Below are positions 8,499-16,521 of a stretch of DNA of 64,000 nucleotides, piece after piece. Both the position numbers and the translations under genes were made by a program. The stretch comes from Eubacteriaceae bacterium. Lineage in GTDB: Bacteria; Bacillota; Clostridia; Lachnospirales; Lachnospiraceae. Below the pieces are notes generated by a model that was given only the letters and a program-made list of their open reading frames with translations, was not told where the DNA came from and ran no database searches. Each line of letters starts with the position of its first letter. Within the stretch, counting starts at the first letter, position 1. The stretch is taken from contig CAJTCR010000017.1 of the NCBI GenBank assembly GCA_910574915.1, positions 30,202 to 94,201 on the forward strand. The letters are read 5' to 3'.

Positions 8499-9377
8499 CT
8501 ATTCACGAAATGATTTTCCGCTCAGCAGCTCGTAAGCCTCCCTGTATTTGGAAGCGGTTTTTTCAACGACTTCCTCCGGCAGCGTTCCGTCGTTTTCAGG
8601 ATTTTGCTTTAGCCAGTCTCTGACAAACTGCTTGTCAAAAGACGGCTGTCCCTGCCCTGGCTGGTAGCCTGTAAGCGGCCAGAATCTGGAGCTGTCCGGC
8701 GTTAGCATTTCATCGCCAAGTACGACCGTGCCGTTTTCATCCAGCCCGAATTCAAACTTTGTATCTGCTATAATAATATTTTTCGACAGCGCGTATTCCG
8801 CACACGTTTTGTACAGTGCAATCGTACAATCCCGCAGCTTTGCAGCGTACTCTTCTCCTTTTCCCGGAAACTGCTTTTCTAAGATCTCCACACTGTCTGC
8901 AAATGTAATGTGTTCATCATGATCTCCCAGATCCGCCTTTGTCGTCGGCGTATAAACTGGTTCCGGCAGCTTGTCGGATTCCTTAAGCCCTTCTGGAAGG
9001 CGGATTCCGCACACTGTCCCGTTTTTCTGATAGCTCTCCCAACCGCTTCCTGTAATATATCCGCGCACAATGCATTCGATTGGAAGCATCGTCAGCTTTT
9101 TGCACTTCATGCTCTTTCCTTCAAATTCTTCTGTCTGAAAAAACTCCGGCATATCCGCCGTATCTGTAGAAAGCATATGGTTCGGAACAATGCTGCTCGT
9201 ATAGTCAAACCAAAAACGGGACATTTTCGTCAGTACGGCTCCCTTGTCTGGAATCACATTTTTCAAAATATTGTCAAATGCAGAGATCCGGTCTGTTGCC
9301 ACAATAATCAAGCTGTCACCGTTATCATATACCTGACGTACTTTGCCTTCTTTCATTGGTTTAAATTGTGCACTCAT
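8499..9377 (-). CDS. purC: Phosphoribosylaminoimidazole-succinocarboxamide synthase
   Basis: Joins CAIR and aspartate with ATP to give SAICAR, the substrate of the PurB encoded in the same operon. It is 292 residues, the longer form with a C-terminal extension. It shows GKVRQVYDNGDSLIIVATDR at residues 11-30, the conserved ECIVRGYITGSGW at about 105 and ADTKFEFGLDENG at about 205. It is the first gene of the operon, with GGAGG 8 nt before the ATG and the promoter at 9439-9467. No purine riboswitch is seen; the leader is only about 50 nt. Confidence 0.95.
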   Translation of the reverse strand: MSAQFKPMKEGKVRQVYDNGDSLIIVATDRISAFDNILKNVIPDKGAVLTKMSRFWFDYTSSIVPNHMLSTDTADMPEFFQTEEFEGKSMKCKKLTMLPIECIVRGYITGSGWESYQKNGTVCGIRLPEGLKESDKLPEPVYTPTTKADLGDHDEHITFADSVEILEKQFPGKGEEYAAKLRDCTIALYKTCAEYALSKNIIIADTKFEFGLDENGTVVLGDEMLTPDSSRFWPLTGYQPGQGQPSFDKQFVRDWLKQNPENDGTLPEEVVEKTASKYREAYELLSGKSFRE

Positions 9378-9438
9378 GATTCAATCCTCCGTATATAACC
9401 GGGATTTCTCCCCGTGTTCTAAACAACGATACACGTGC

Positions 9439-9467
9439 ATTATAATACAATCGGCATGTAAAAGCAA
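9439..9467 (-). promoter_or_regulatory. Promoter of the purC-purF-purB operon
   Basis: Minus strand TTGCTT (9462-9467), 17-bp spacer, TATAAT (9439-9444). It lies about 60 nt before the purC start. No PurBox-like repeat was recognised next to it. Confidence 0.7.
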
Positions 9468-9493
9468 CGAAAATGTTTTGCATTCCTGCGAAT

Positions 9494-9527
9494 ACAAAAA
9501 AACTGGAAATACTACTATTTCCAGTTT
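9494..9527 (-). terminator. Rho-independent terminator of the tRNA operon
   Basis: On the minus strand the stem AAACTGGAAAT / ATTTCCAGTTT (11 bp, 6-nt loop) runs into seven T residues. It lies 5 nt after the 3' end of tRNA-Met. Confidence 0.8.
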
Positions 9528-9531
9528 GCAG

Positions 9532-9605
9532 TAGCGAGAGGGGGACTTGAACCCTCGACACCACGGGTATGAACCGTGTGCTCTAGCCAGCTGAGCTATC
9601 TCGCC
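9532..9605 (-). tRNA. tRNA-Met (CAT anticodon)
   Basis: A 74-nt cloverleaf read on the minus strand. The acceptor is GGCGAGA / TCTCGCT with a G-U first pair and discriminator A. The D arm is GCTC/GAGC, the anticodon stem CACGG/CCGTG with loop TTCATAC, and the T loop TTCAAGT. The 3' CCA is not encoded. The G1 start and lack of a C1-A72 mismatch argue against initiator tRNA. A CAT anticodon could also be a lysidine-modified tRNA-Ile, but the overall sequence looks like elongator Met. One A-C mismatch sits in the T stem. Confidence 0.88.
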
Positions 9606-9626
9606 ATATCTGTATTTTGTTTTCAA

Positions 9627-9699
9627 TGGGACCTATAGGGCTCGAACCTATGACCCTCTGCTTGTAAGGCAGATGCTCTCCCAGCTGAGCTAAGATCCC
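9627..9699 (-). tRNA. tRNA-Val (TAC anticodon)
   Basis: A 73-nt cloverleaf on the minus strand. The acceptor is GGGATCT / AGGTCCC with discriminator A, the D arm GCTC/GAGC, the anticodon stem TCTGC/GGCAG around loop CTTACAA (anticodon TAC), and the T arm has TTCGAGC. CCA is not encoded. It is the first gene of a two-tRNA unit with tRNA-Met 21 nt downstream. It reads GUA codons, the same codon that the valS T-box leader in this window appears to use as specifier. Confidence 0.92.
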
Positions 9700-9734
9700 A
9701 TTTGCTGTCGGCTGCTTCCGCAACCGACTTGATA

Positions 9735-9763
9735 AGTATAACTTACAACCCACTTTTTGTCAA
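9735..9763 (-). promoter_or_regulatory. Strong promoter of the tRNA-Val/tRNA-Met unit
   Basis: Minus strand TTGACA (9758-9763), 17-bp spacer, TATACT (9735-9740). The -35 box is consensus and the -10 box differs by one base. It lies about 36 nt before tRNA-Val. Confidence 0.85.
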
Positions 9764-9799
9764 CCACTTTTTTTATTTTTTTTTAACTTTTTTCTTTGT

Positions 9800-10759
9800 T
9801 TATTTTCGGATGCTGTTTACTGCCTCTGCCGGTATTTCAAATTCAACCGTACCCATATACATCGGCGCAACGTCTCCTTCGTTATAGCAGATTACGACAT
9901 TTCCTTTTTCATTCAGATAAAAAGAAACGTCTTCTGAGATTTTCTTAAAATTCCATTCCTCAATCTCATTGTCCAGCCAGTAAGTGATATTTTCATCCGC
10001 TTCCATCTGCTCCTTCATCTGCTTTTTGATATTGTCGCTGATCGGCGTAATGTAGTCTGCCCCTTTTTGAAAAAGATCGGCAAGCTTTAAGCGCTCCCCT
10101 GTATGCAGGTTAATCGTATAAAAATAATTCCATGCATAGCCGCTGCCCGCTCCCTGGTAACAGCTCAGCTTCAAGGTAAAATAATCCTGCGCCGTCGCAA
10201 GCACCTCACTGTCTACCACAACATCCTGGTAACCACCTTCATACGCCAGATTTGCCTCAAATTCTGCCACCAATTCATCCGTTATTTTTTGAATTTCCGC
10301 ATTGATCTCTTTTGTGGTGCTTTGCAGCTTCTGCTGTCCATCACCGTCTGCCTGCCCCTTGTCCGCTGCACTTTGACCGCCCGCCTGTTCACCCAGTTGC
10401 AGCTTTGGCACTTTAATATCTGCCATATTGCGGTCGGACTCATACGTATAATTGCGAAACGTCACAGCTTCCACAAGCCGCCCGATCACCGGAAGCCGCC
10501 CCATTGCCTCTGCCGCTTTTGCCGATGTATTCGGCACTACGATAAAAGCTGCAAGAAATACAGCCGCCGCAGCTACATATTTTGTCATCTGCCGTTTCCT
10601 TTGTTCCTTCTTTTTATCCTTTTTTGCTTCCTCCATCCTTGCCAGCAGCCTATGATACTGCTCCTTTGACATCTCCGGCTTTTGATATTCCTGCTTCCAG
10701 AAAAAAATCTGCTCCTCCAGCCGGTCATTTTGCTCTTTTCTTTCAGAAAATTGAATCAT
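9800..10759 (-). CDS. rsiV: RsiV-type anti-sigma factor (DUF3298 family)
   Basis: A membrane-anchored anti-sigma factor. It has 319 residues: a charged cytoplasmic part (1-60) that would hold the sigma factor, one membrane helix (61-76, YVAAAAVFLAAFIVVP), a linker, and an extracellular DUF3298-type domain (about 160-315) with NLHTGERLKLADLFQKG and a C-terminal FEIPAEAVNSI. In Bacillus, RsiV binds lysozyme through this domain and is then cleaved to release SigV; the same function here is inferred from family and gene order. It lies 12 nt downstream of the sigma gene. The region after its stop is T-rich but shows no clear hairpin. Confidence 0.82.
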   Translation of the reverse strand: MIQFSERKEQNDRLEEQIFFWKQEYQKPEMSKEQYHRLLARMEEAKKDKKKEQRKRQMTKYVAAAAVFLAAFIVVPNTSAKAAEAMGRLPVIGRLVEAVTFRNYTYESDRNMADIKVPKLQLGEQAGGQSAADKGQADGDGQQKLQSTTKEINAEIQKITDELVAEFEANLAYEGGYQDVVVDSEVLATAQDYFTLKLSCYQGAGSGYAWNYFYTINLHTGERLKLADLFQKGADYITPISDNIKKQMKEQMEADENITYWLDNEIEEWNFKKISEDVSFYLNEKGNVVICYNEGDVAPMYMGTVEFEIPAEAVNSIRK

Positions 10760-10771
10760 ACGCTCACCTGC

Positions 10772-11323
10772 CTATTCTATAATCTGCTTCTGCCTGCTAA
10801 AAATACGGTTCTTATCCTCTTCTGACAGCATACCGCGCAGCTTTTTCATACAGCGGTACAGCCTGCTTTTTACCGTACTCAGATTTTCATCCAGGATCTG
10901 GGCAATCTCTTCCAGCTTTTTGTCTTCAAAATATTTCAGCATCACGATTGCCCTGTCTTTATCATCGAGCGCATCCAACGCCCTCTGCAAATCCACGTCC
11001 ATATAGTGGTCTTCCCTGCCGCCGCGCTCTGCGCCGTTTCCTTCCTGTACCGCCTCGTAAGAAAGATGCTTCGGCTGTCTTAAACAGGTAAAGCATTCGT
11101 TTAACATAATACGATACACCCAGGTCGCCGCATATTCCGGCTGTTTGAGCGACTGGCAGTTTTTAAGCGCCTTATAAGCCCCATTTTGCACAATATCACT
11201 CGCATCATCCGCATGATGCACATACCCATAAGCCAGACGGTAATACCGCTGATAATTTTCTAAAATAACCTGCTCAACAAGCGCCTGGTTACTGCCTTTC
11301 TTTTTACCAGAAAAAATCCCCAA
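10772..11323 (-). CDS. sigV: ECF RNA polymerase sigma factor, SigV-like
   Basis: An extracytoplasmic-function sigma factor of about 183 residues. Region 2 is at 20-85 (YQRYYRLAYGYVHHADDASD, with ATWVYRIMLNECF) and region 4 at 120-175 (RAIVMLKYFEDKKLEEIAQI, then STVKSRLYRCMKKLR). Start choice: the frame is open to a GTG at 11332, but the AAGGGAGG site ends directly on that GTG. The TTG at 11323 has an 8-nt spacing and is preferred. The neighbour rsiV is its anti-sigma factor. An ECF-like promoter at 11356-11384 suggests autoregulation. Confidence 0.85.
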   Translation of the reverse strand: MGIFSGKKKGSNQALVEQVILENYQRYYRLAYGYVHHADDASDIVQNGAYKALKNCQSLKQPEYAATWVYRIMLNECFTCLRQPKHLSYEAVQEGNGAERGGREDHYMDVDLQRALDALDDKDRAIVMLKYFEDKKLEEIAQILDENLSTVKSRLYRCMKKLRGMLSEEDKNRIFSRQKQIIE

Positions 11324-11355
11324 GGCTTCCACCTCCCTTGCACCTTATAAACTAT

Positions 11356-11384
11356 TAGATTGCCGCTGGCAGAAAAAAGTTTCA
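11356..11384 (-). promoter_or_regulatory. ECF-type promoter before sigV-rsiV
   Basis: Minus strand TGAAAC (11379-11384), 17-bp spacer, AATCTA (11356-11361). TGAAAC is the typical -35 box of SigV/SigW-type ECF factors. The -10 only partly resembles CGTCTA. It fits autoregulation by SigV. Confidence 0.5.
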
Positions 11385-11454
11385 TTTATTTACGCAAAAT
11401 GCTGATTTTTGGAAAATATATGGCAAAAAGCAAAAAATTTCATATCATCCGCTG

Positions 11455-12214
11455 GTGAAATACAAGGACAAACTATTCCGTAAAATTTTCGAGAACAAAA
11501 ATGACCTGCTGTCACTTTACAACGCCATCAATCATACAGATTACAAAGATCCGGCTGCACTGGAAATTACAACGATCGACAATGCAATATATATGTCTAT
11601 GAAAAATGACCTTTCCTTTATGATTGGCTTTGTTATGAACTTGTATGAGCACCAGTCCACCTTTAACCCAAATATGCCAGTCCGCGGACTCTCCTATTTT
11701 GCCAGACTGTACGAAGCTTATACGAGCCGCTACAAACTGGATATTTACGGAAAAAAGTTAATACTACTCCCGTTGCCGCAATAAACTCCCAGCACTCGAA
11801 TGCCGGGTACGGATGCTCAATATTAATATGGGTCACAATAAAGAATTAATGCAAAAATGCCGCAGACTCTGGGAATATGCCAGTTTTGTAGAACAAGTAA
11901 ATCAAAATCTCGACAGCGGCTATTCAATGGAGCGTGCGGTAAATACTGCAATCGACACATGCATCCTGCTCAAAAGCCGAAGTGAGGTGCTTCTTATGTT
12001 TTTAACAGAATATGATGAAAAGCTGCATATGGAAAATACTTTTGAAGAAGGCAGGGAGACTGGATTTGAACAGGGCAAACAGCAAATCCTTCTCTTATCA
12101 CAGATCCTTCTAAATGAAAACCGCATCGATGATCTAAAAAAAGCATATACCGACGAACAATACCTGGAATCACTTCTACTGGAATTCCATCTTGAAAAGC
12201 CTGAAATCCGCTAA
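11455..12214 (+). pseudogene. Broken Rpn/PD-(D/E)XK nuclease-like gene
   Basis: Two frames make up one damaged gene. The first (11455-11784) encodes an N-terminal part with LLSLYNAINHTDYKDP and FVMNLYEHQSTFNPNMPVRG and stops after GKKLILLPLPQ. The second (11813-12214, another reading frame) resumes with MLNINMGHNKELMQKCRRLW and ends in a charged helical tail. The order and motifs match the Rpn recombination-promoting nuclease/putative transposase family common in Lachnospiraceae. The middle, normally about 40 residues after the LPxPQ strand, is reduced to 28 nt, so both a deletion and a frameshift are present. No ribosome site precedes the GTG. It ends 16 nt before a full palindromic repeat. 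Confidence 0.75.
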
Positions 12215-12230
12215 TGCTACAACAAACAAA

Positions 12231-12539
12231 TTTGAATTGCTTTGGTAAATTTTTACAGGAAGGAACGCTGGGAAAGAGGATGTGCCTCCCCTGGCTGCGT
12301 CAGTTCCAGAATGGTTAGAATTGCTTGGTATTCTGCAAAACAACCAGGGGCGCAGCCAAGCGGCACCGATAGCTTTCGGCGGACAGCCGGAAGCGGACAA
12401 GGTGGCGCGACCGGACACAGCCACAACGTCGCAGCAGAATACCTAGCAATTCTTAACATTCTGGAACTGCCGCCGCAAGAGTGTACCCATCCTCTCTCCT
12501 GGCGTCCCTTCTTGTAAAAGTTTACCAAAGCAACTCAAA
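12231..12539 (+). repeat. Palindromic repeat copy A (309 bp)
   Basis: A long inverted repeat. The outermost 19 bp, TTTGAATTGCTTTGGTAAA (12231-12249) and its near-exact complement (12521-12539), enclose arms of about 100 bp around the core segment CCAGGGGCGCAGCCAAGCGG (12344-12363). Both outer ends are of the same type (the end reading GTCCCTTC..TGTAAAA outward), unlike copies D, E and G, where the two ends differ. The middle is also unlike other copies (GATAGCTTTCGGCGGACAG in place of the usual TTTAGCTGCC). It lies between the broken nuclease gene and a convergent gene. Open frames across it are not judged to be proteins. Confidence 0.85.
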
Positions 12540-12544
12540 TTTAT

Positions 12545-12588
12545 TCGCTCTAGTACACCGTTATTTCTGCAATGCTGTACTAGAGCGA
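12545..12588. repeat. 13-bp inverted repeat with an 18-nt loop
   Basis: TCGCTCTAGTACA (12545-12557) pairs perfectly with TGTACTAGAGCGA (12576-12588). The loop contains GTTATTTCTGCAA. The complement of that loop motif (TTGCAGAAATAAC) recurs beside copy C at 16944-16956, again next to CTAGAGCG, so this looks like a second small repeated unit travelling with the palindromes. Confidence 0.6.
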
Positions 12589-12593
12589 GCTTA

Positions 12594-12666
12594 CTTTTTG
12601 TAACACTTACAAAGAGACGCCAGTGCGTGCCAATCCCCGCTCCTGACGTCCCTTCCTAATAAAAAA
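12594..12666 (+). repeat. Partial repeat B1 (collapsed palindrome)
   Basis: TTTTTGTAACACTTACAAAG joined to one arm only (GCCAGTGCGTGCCAATCCCC..CTGACGTCCCTTCCT). It carries the left and right outer ends of the family but lacks the whole interior, as if the hairpin had been deleted between its arms. It lies 8 nt beyond the stop of the GNAT-deaminase gene and is in the same orientation as B2. Confidence 0.7.
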
Positions 12667-12673
12667 CTCTCTA

Positions 12674-13675
12674 CTAAATCCACCATTCAGGCGTCAAATC
12701 CCCAAGTGTAACGATACGCCTAGCGTTTTTCGCAGTATCCTCCAGCATAATTTCGACCTGTTTGTACGTATGCGGCATCAACTGCACCATCAGCTCCCGG
12801 CACGCACCGCAGGGCGGCACGATGTGACCGTCCGGCATAACGGCAAGTACTTTTTGGATCTCCTGTTCTCCTTCTGTCAGCATATGAAAAATCGCATTTC
12901 GCTCTGCACAAATACCGAGTGTCGAACTGGTATCTACACATACGCCTGTGTAAATTCTGCCGGACGTGCTAAGAATCGCGGCTGCAACGCCGCCTGCTTC
13001 TATATAATCTGAGATTTTCCTGCCATGCTGCACGGCGGATGCTTTTTGATACATCTTTTCCCAAACCGGGTCAAGAGATCTGTCTTGTGCGCAGTCTGGT
13101 ACCTGCTGTTTTGCGGATTCCTGTTTGTCGTATTCGCTCTTTAAAATGGAGTACCACGACTCGTCGCAGATGCCCTGATTGTTTACTCCTCCGGCACGCC
13201 ATGTCCCTTCATAATGCATTCCGCATTTCCGCATCACCTTGCCGGAATTGGGATTTCTGGGATCGTGGGAAGCACTTACACAATTCATTCCCACTTCCTG
13301 AAAGAAAAATGCTATGACTGCACACAGTGCCTCTGCCGTAACATCGCGTCCCCACCAGCGTTTGCCGATACAGTATCCGATAGAGACTGCCTCTGTGCGG
13401 TCATCCACCCTGACCGCAGAAATACTGCCGATAGGTTCGCCAATTTCTTTCAACTCAATCGCCCACACGTAGTTCTGCGGCTCCTCGTAAGACAAAATCC
13501 AACTGTCTATCACATTCTTTGACACTTCTACGCTTTCGTGCGGCTGCCATGTAAGAAATTTCGTCACTTCCGGGTCAGACGCCCAGTTGCAAAACATCAG
13601 CCCTGCATCCTTTTTTGTATACCGCCGCAGAACCAGCCGCTGCGTTTCCAGTGTAACTGTTCCTTTGTGTTCCAT
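12674..13675 (-). CDS. GNAT acetyltransferase fused to cytidine deaminase
   Basis: A 333-residue two-domain protein. Residues 1-170 form a RimJ/RimL-type N-acetyltransferase (LETQRLVLRRYTKKDAGLMF; acetyl-CoA loop region YCIGKRWWGRDVTAEAL). After a linker, residues about 205-333 are a short tetrameric-type cytidine deaminase with CAERNAIF (zinc Cys and catalytic Glu, about 256) and PCGACRE (two zinc Cys, about 288). The frame extends upstream into repeat B2, but the ATG at 13675 has AAAGGAA 6 nt away and starts at the family-typical N-terminus. The joint function is unknown: nucleoside salvage joined to acetylation of an unidentified amine. It is flanked on both sides by collapsed repeats B1 and B2. 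Confidence 0.85.
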   Translation of the reverse strand: MEHKGTVTLETQRLVLRRYTKKDAGLMFCNWASDPEVTKFLTWQPHESVEVSKNVIDSWILSYEEPQNYVWAIELKEIGEPIGSISAVRVDDRTEAVSIGYCIGKRWWGRDVTAEALCAVIAFFFQEVGMNCVSASHDPRNPNSGKVMRKCGMHYEGTWRAGGVNNQGICDESWYSILKSEYDKQESAKQQVPDCAQDRSLDPVWEKMYQKASAVQHGRKISDYIEAGGVAAAILSTSGRIYTGVCVDTSSTLGICAERNAIFHMLTEGEQEIQKVLAVMPDGHIVPPCGACRELMVQLMPHTYKQVEIMLEDTAKNARRIVTLGDLTPEWWI

Positions 13676-13715
13676 CCCAGTTCCTTTCTGTTCCAGAGCA
13701 AATAAATCCAACCAC

Positions 13716-13809
13716 ATTGGACTTGTTTTTGTACCACTTTGCGAAGAGCAGCCAGGGTGTGCCAATCCCCTCTCCTGGCGTCCCTTCCTGAAAAAACAAA
13801 ACAATTCAA
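13716..13809 (+). repeat. Partial repeat B2 (collapsed palindrome)
   Basis: ATTGGACTTGTTTTTGTACC, then GCGAAGAGCAGCC fused directly to AGGGTGTGCCAATCCCCTCT and CCTGGCGTCCCTTCCTG. Compared with copies D and E, everything between the outer GCAGCC and the far arm is missing. It lies 48 nt beyond the serS stop and upstream of the fusion gene, in the same orientation as B1. Confidence 0.7.
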
Positions 13810-13857
13810 CCTTGTTCTCCGTAGCACTACCAACTATTTGTGAAAAGCCTGCTGTTA

Positions 13858-15147
13858 CTATTTTTTTGGAATAAGCATTTCTGCCCCGCCCATATAAGGA
13901 CGCAGCGCTTCTGGTACGTTCACGCTGCCGTCTGCGTTTAAATTATTTTCCAAAAATGCGATCAGCATACGCGGCGGAGCTGCTACTGTATTGTTCAGCG
14001 TGTGTGCAAAGTATTTATTTTTGTCTTTGTCCTTTACGCGGATTTTCAGCCTTCTTGCCTGCGCGTCACCTAGGTTGGAGCAGCTTCCGACTTCAAAATA
14101 TTTCTTCTGGCGCGGCGACCATGCTTCTACGTCACACGATTTTACCTTTAAGTCCGCCAGATCGCCGGAGCAGCATTCCAGCGTACGTACTGGGATGTCC
14201 AGGCTGCGGAACAAATCTACCGTATTCTGCCACAGTTTGTCATACCACTGCATAGATTCCTCCGGTTTGCATACAACGATCATTTCCTGTTTTTCAAACT
14301 GGTGAATTCGGTACACCCCGCGCTCTTCAATGCCGTGGGCGCCTTTTTCCTTGCGGAAGCATGGGGAATAGCTGGTCAGTGTGTACGGCAGGCGCTCTTC
14401 GTCGTTGATCGTATCGATAAATTTGCCGATCATGGAGTGTTCTGACGTGCCGATCAGATATAGGTCTTCCCCTTCGATCTTATACATCATCGCATCCATT
14501 TCTTCAAAGCTCATTACCCCGGTTACAACGCTGCTGCGGATCATAAACGGCGGCACGCAGTAAGTAAAGCCGCGGTCAATCATAAAGTCTCTGGCATACG
14601 AAATCACTGCCGAATGCAGCCTTGCAATATCGCCCATCAAATAATAGAATCCGTTTCCTGCCACCTTGCCTGCCGCATCCAGGTCAATGCCATGAAACCG
14701 TTCCATAATTTCCGTATGGTACGGCACTTCAAACGCAGGCACAACTGGCTCGCCGTACTTTTCAATCTCCACATTGCAAGAATCATCCTGCCCGATCGGT
14801 ACAGAAGGATCGATGATATTTGGAATTGCCATCATATAGCCGGTTACCTTTTCCTGCAATTCCTTCTCCTGTGCCTCCAGCTCTTCCAGCCGCTTTGCAT
14901 CTGCTGCGACCTGTGCTTTTACTGCTTCAGCCTCATCCTTTTTGCCTTCTTTCATCAGCATACCGATCTGTTTGGATAACTGGTTTCGGTTTGCCCGCAG
15001 CGTATCTGCTTCCTGTTTTGCACTGCGTGCTTTTGCATCCAGCGCAATCACCTCGTCTACATAAGGAAGCTTCTTTTCCTGAAATTTATTTTTAATATTC
15101 TGTTTTACCAGATCAGGATTTTCCCTGACAAATTTAATATCCAGCAT
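13858..15147 (-). CDS. serS: Seryl-tRNA synthetase
   Basis: Charges tRNA-Ser with serine. It has 429 residues: an N-terminal long coiled-coil arm (about 30-105, with KARSAKQEADTLRANRNQLS) that grips the tRNA, then a class II catalytic core with motif 2 (CFRKEKGAHGIEERGVYRI) and motif 3 (LNNTVAAPPRMLIAFLEN). The start chosen is the ATG at 15147 (MLDIKFVREN), 8 nt after GGAGG; the longer frame needs a TTG inside that site. It follows glyA by 25 nt, so the two genes form a serine-using operon. No T-box precedes it. Confidence 0.95.
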   Translation of the reverse strand: MLDIKFVRENPDLVKQNIKNKFQEKKLPYVDEVIALDAKARSAKQEADTLRANRNQLSKQIGMLMKEGKKDEAEAVKAQVAADAKRLEELEAQEKELQEKVTGYMMAIPNIIDPSVPIGQDDSCNVEIEKYGEPVVPAFEVPYHTEIMERFHGIDLDAAGKVAGNGFYYLMGDIARLHSAVISYARDFMIDRGFTYCVPPFMIRSSVVTGVMSFEEMDAMMYKIEGEDLYLIGTSEHSMIGKFIDTINDEERLPYTLTSYSPCFRKEKGAHGIEERGVYRIHQFEKQEMIVVCKPEESMQWYDKLWQNTVDLFRSLDIPVRTLECCSGDLADLKVKSCDVEAWSPRQKKYFEVGSCSNLGDAQARRLKIRVKDKDKNKYFAHTLNNTVAAPPRMLIAFLENNLNADGSVNVPEALRPYMGGAEMLIPKK

Positions 15148-15172
15148 AATGGTTTCCTCCAAAAAAGTTCTT

Positions 15173-16414
15173 TTATTTTAACGGATATTTTGCAGTCAGA
15201 GCTTTTGTAATCGCAAGCGCCTTTTCAGCCGCCGCGTCTCCTTCTTTAATCATCATCGCGATTGCCTGCGCAATCTGATCCATATCCTCTGTGTTCATGC
15301 CTCTGGATGTCACCGCCGGCGTTCCAAGACGGATACCGCTCGTTACCGTCGGCTTCTGCGGATCGTTCGGGATCGTGTTTTTGTTTGCGGTAATATGCGC
15401 CAGATCCAGCCTTGCTTCCACTTCTTTTCCTGTCAGCCCAAATCCGGTCAGGTCGATTAACATCAGATGGTTGTCCGTACCGCCGGATACAATGCCGATG
15501 CCGCGCTCCATAAGCCCCTTGCACAGTGCCTGCGCATTGTCCAAAATATTCTGCTGGTATACTTTAAACGAAGGCGCCAGTGCCTCTTTCAAGCAGACTG
15601 CTTTTGCGGCAATCACATGCATCAAAGGCCCGCCCTGCGTACCAGGAAATACCGCTTTGTTAAACTTAAACTTTTTCGCAAGCTCCGCATCCCTGCACAA
15701 AATCATGCCGCCTCTTGGCCCGCGCAGCGTCTTGTGCGTCGTCGTCGTCACTACGTCCGCATATGGCATTGGCGACGGATGCAGCCCTGCCGCTACCAGC
15801 CCCGCGATATGCGCCATATCTACCATCAGGTAAGCGCCGACTGCGTCTGCCGCTTCCCGGAATTTTTTAAAATCAATCGTTCTTGCATAGGCGGAAGCAC
15901 CTGCAATAATCATCTTTGGCTTACATTCTTTTGCTGTTTCCATCAGCTTGTCATAATCGATAAAGCCTTCATCATTTACCCCATAAGGTACAATTTTAAA
16001 ATAAGATCCTGAAAAATTAACTGGGCTGCCGTGCGTCAGATGCCCGCCATGATCCAGGTTCATCCCCATTACGGTGTCGCCTGGCTCAAGCAGTGCAAAC
16101 TGTACCGCCATATTCGCCTGTGCCCCAGAATGTGGCTGCACATTCGCATATTCACAGCCAAACAGTTCTTTTGCGCGCTCTCTCGCCAGTTCTTCCACGA
16201 CATCCACACATTCGCAGCCGCCATAATATCTGTGTCCCGGATATCCTTCAGCATATTTGTTCGTCAGCACGCTGCCCATTGCCGACATCACTGCCGGACT
16301 CACCCAGTTCTCAGATGCAATCAGCTCAATATGGCTGTTCTGCCTGTCCAGTTCGGCTGTAATCGCTGCCGCTACCTCCGTATCTACTGCCTGAATATCT
16401 TCCAAAGTGTACAT
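15173..16414 (-). CDS. glyA: Serine hydroxymethyltransferase
   Basis: Converts serine and tetrahydrofolate to glycine and methylene-tetrahydrofolate, feeding one-carbon units to purine synthesis. It is 413 residues, the standard length. The PLP lysine is in [15 protein letters not shown] at about residue 225. The N-terminus has [16 protein letters not shown] and the active-site region YPGHRYYGG. The start has AAGGAAGGAG about 8 nt upstream. It is the first gene of glyA-serS, with a promoter at 16522-16550 and a structured leader between. Confidence 0.96.
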   Translation of the reverse strand: MYTLEDIQAVDTEVAAAITAELDRQNSHIELIASENWVSPAVMSAMGSVLTNKYAEGYPGHRYYGGCECVDVVEELARERAKELFGCEYANVQPHSGAQANMAVQFALLEPGDTVMGMNLDHGGHLTHGSPVNFSGSYFKIVPYGVNDEGFIDYDKLMETAKECKPKMIIAGASAYARTIDFKKFREAADAVGAYLMVDMAHIAGLVAAGLHPSPMPYADVVTTTTHKTLRGPRGGMILCRDAELAKKFKFNKAVFPGTQGGPLMHVIAAKAVCLKEALAPSFKVYQQNILDNAQALCKGLMERGIGIVSGGTDNHLMLIDLTGFGLTGKEVEARLDLAHITANKNTIPNDPQKPTVTSGIRLGTPAVTSRGMNTEDMDQIAQAIAMMIKEGDAAAEKALAITKALTAKYPLK

Positions 16415-16440
16415 AAATGAAATACTCCTTCCTTATAATA

Positions 16441-16495
16441 TGCACCCTGGACGAAATGCTGTCCGGCACTTGTGCGGTATGCGCACCCCAGGGCA
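16441..16495 (-). promoter_or_regulatory. Structured 5' leader of glyA-serS
   Basis: In the roughly 100-nt leader, CCCTGG (16445-16450) pairs with CCAGGG (16488-16493) and encloses a hairpin GTGCG/CGCAC (16472-16476 with 16482-16486) and a GGAC/GTCC pairing, a possible three-way junction. It does not match what I know of the glycine, THF, ZTP, SAM or T-box leaders. It lies about 25 nt before the ribosome site. Confidence 0.45.
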
Positions 16496-16521
16496 TTCTT
16501 TTAGCAATCGTATCAGGCATA

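Noticed and set aside
12242..12528. Open frames of about 90 codons on both strands across repeat A
   Set aside because: They run through the palindrome itself; similar peptide strings recur wherever the repeat occurs and simply reflect the repeated DNA. No ribosome sites.
12231..12539. CRISPR array or group II intron as an explanation for the repeats
   Set aside because: Copies are single palindromes of 250-310 bp without regular spacers, and there is no reverse transcriptase, domain V-like hairpin or Cas gene.
12231..12539. Insertion sequence or simple MITE
   Set aside because: No transposase frame in any copy and no clear target-site duplication seen; a MITE-like origin is still possible, but conserved inner loops and paired arm changes are not explained by it.
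13676..13804. Upstream extension of the GNAT-deaminase frame to 13804
   Set aside because: The added 43 residues are encoded by repeat B2 and show the repeat-type sequence; a ribosome site supports the start at 13675.
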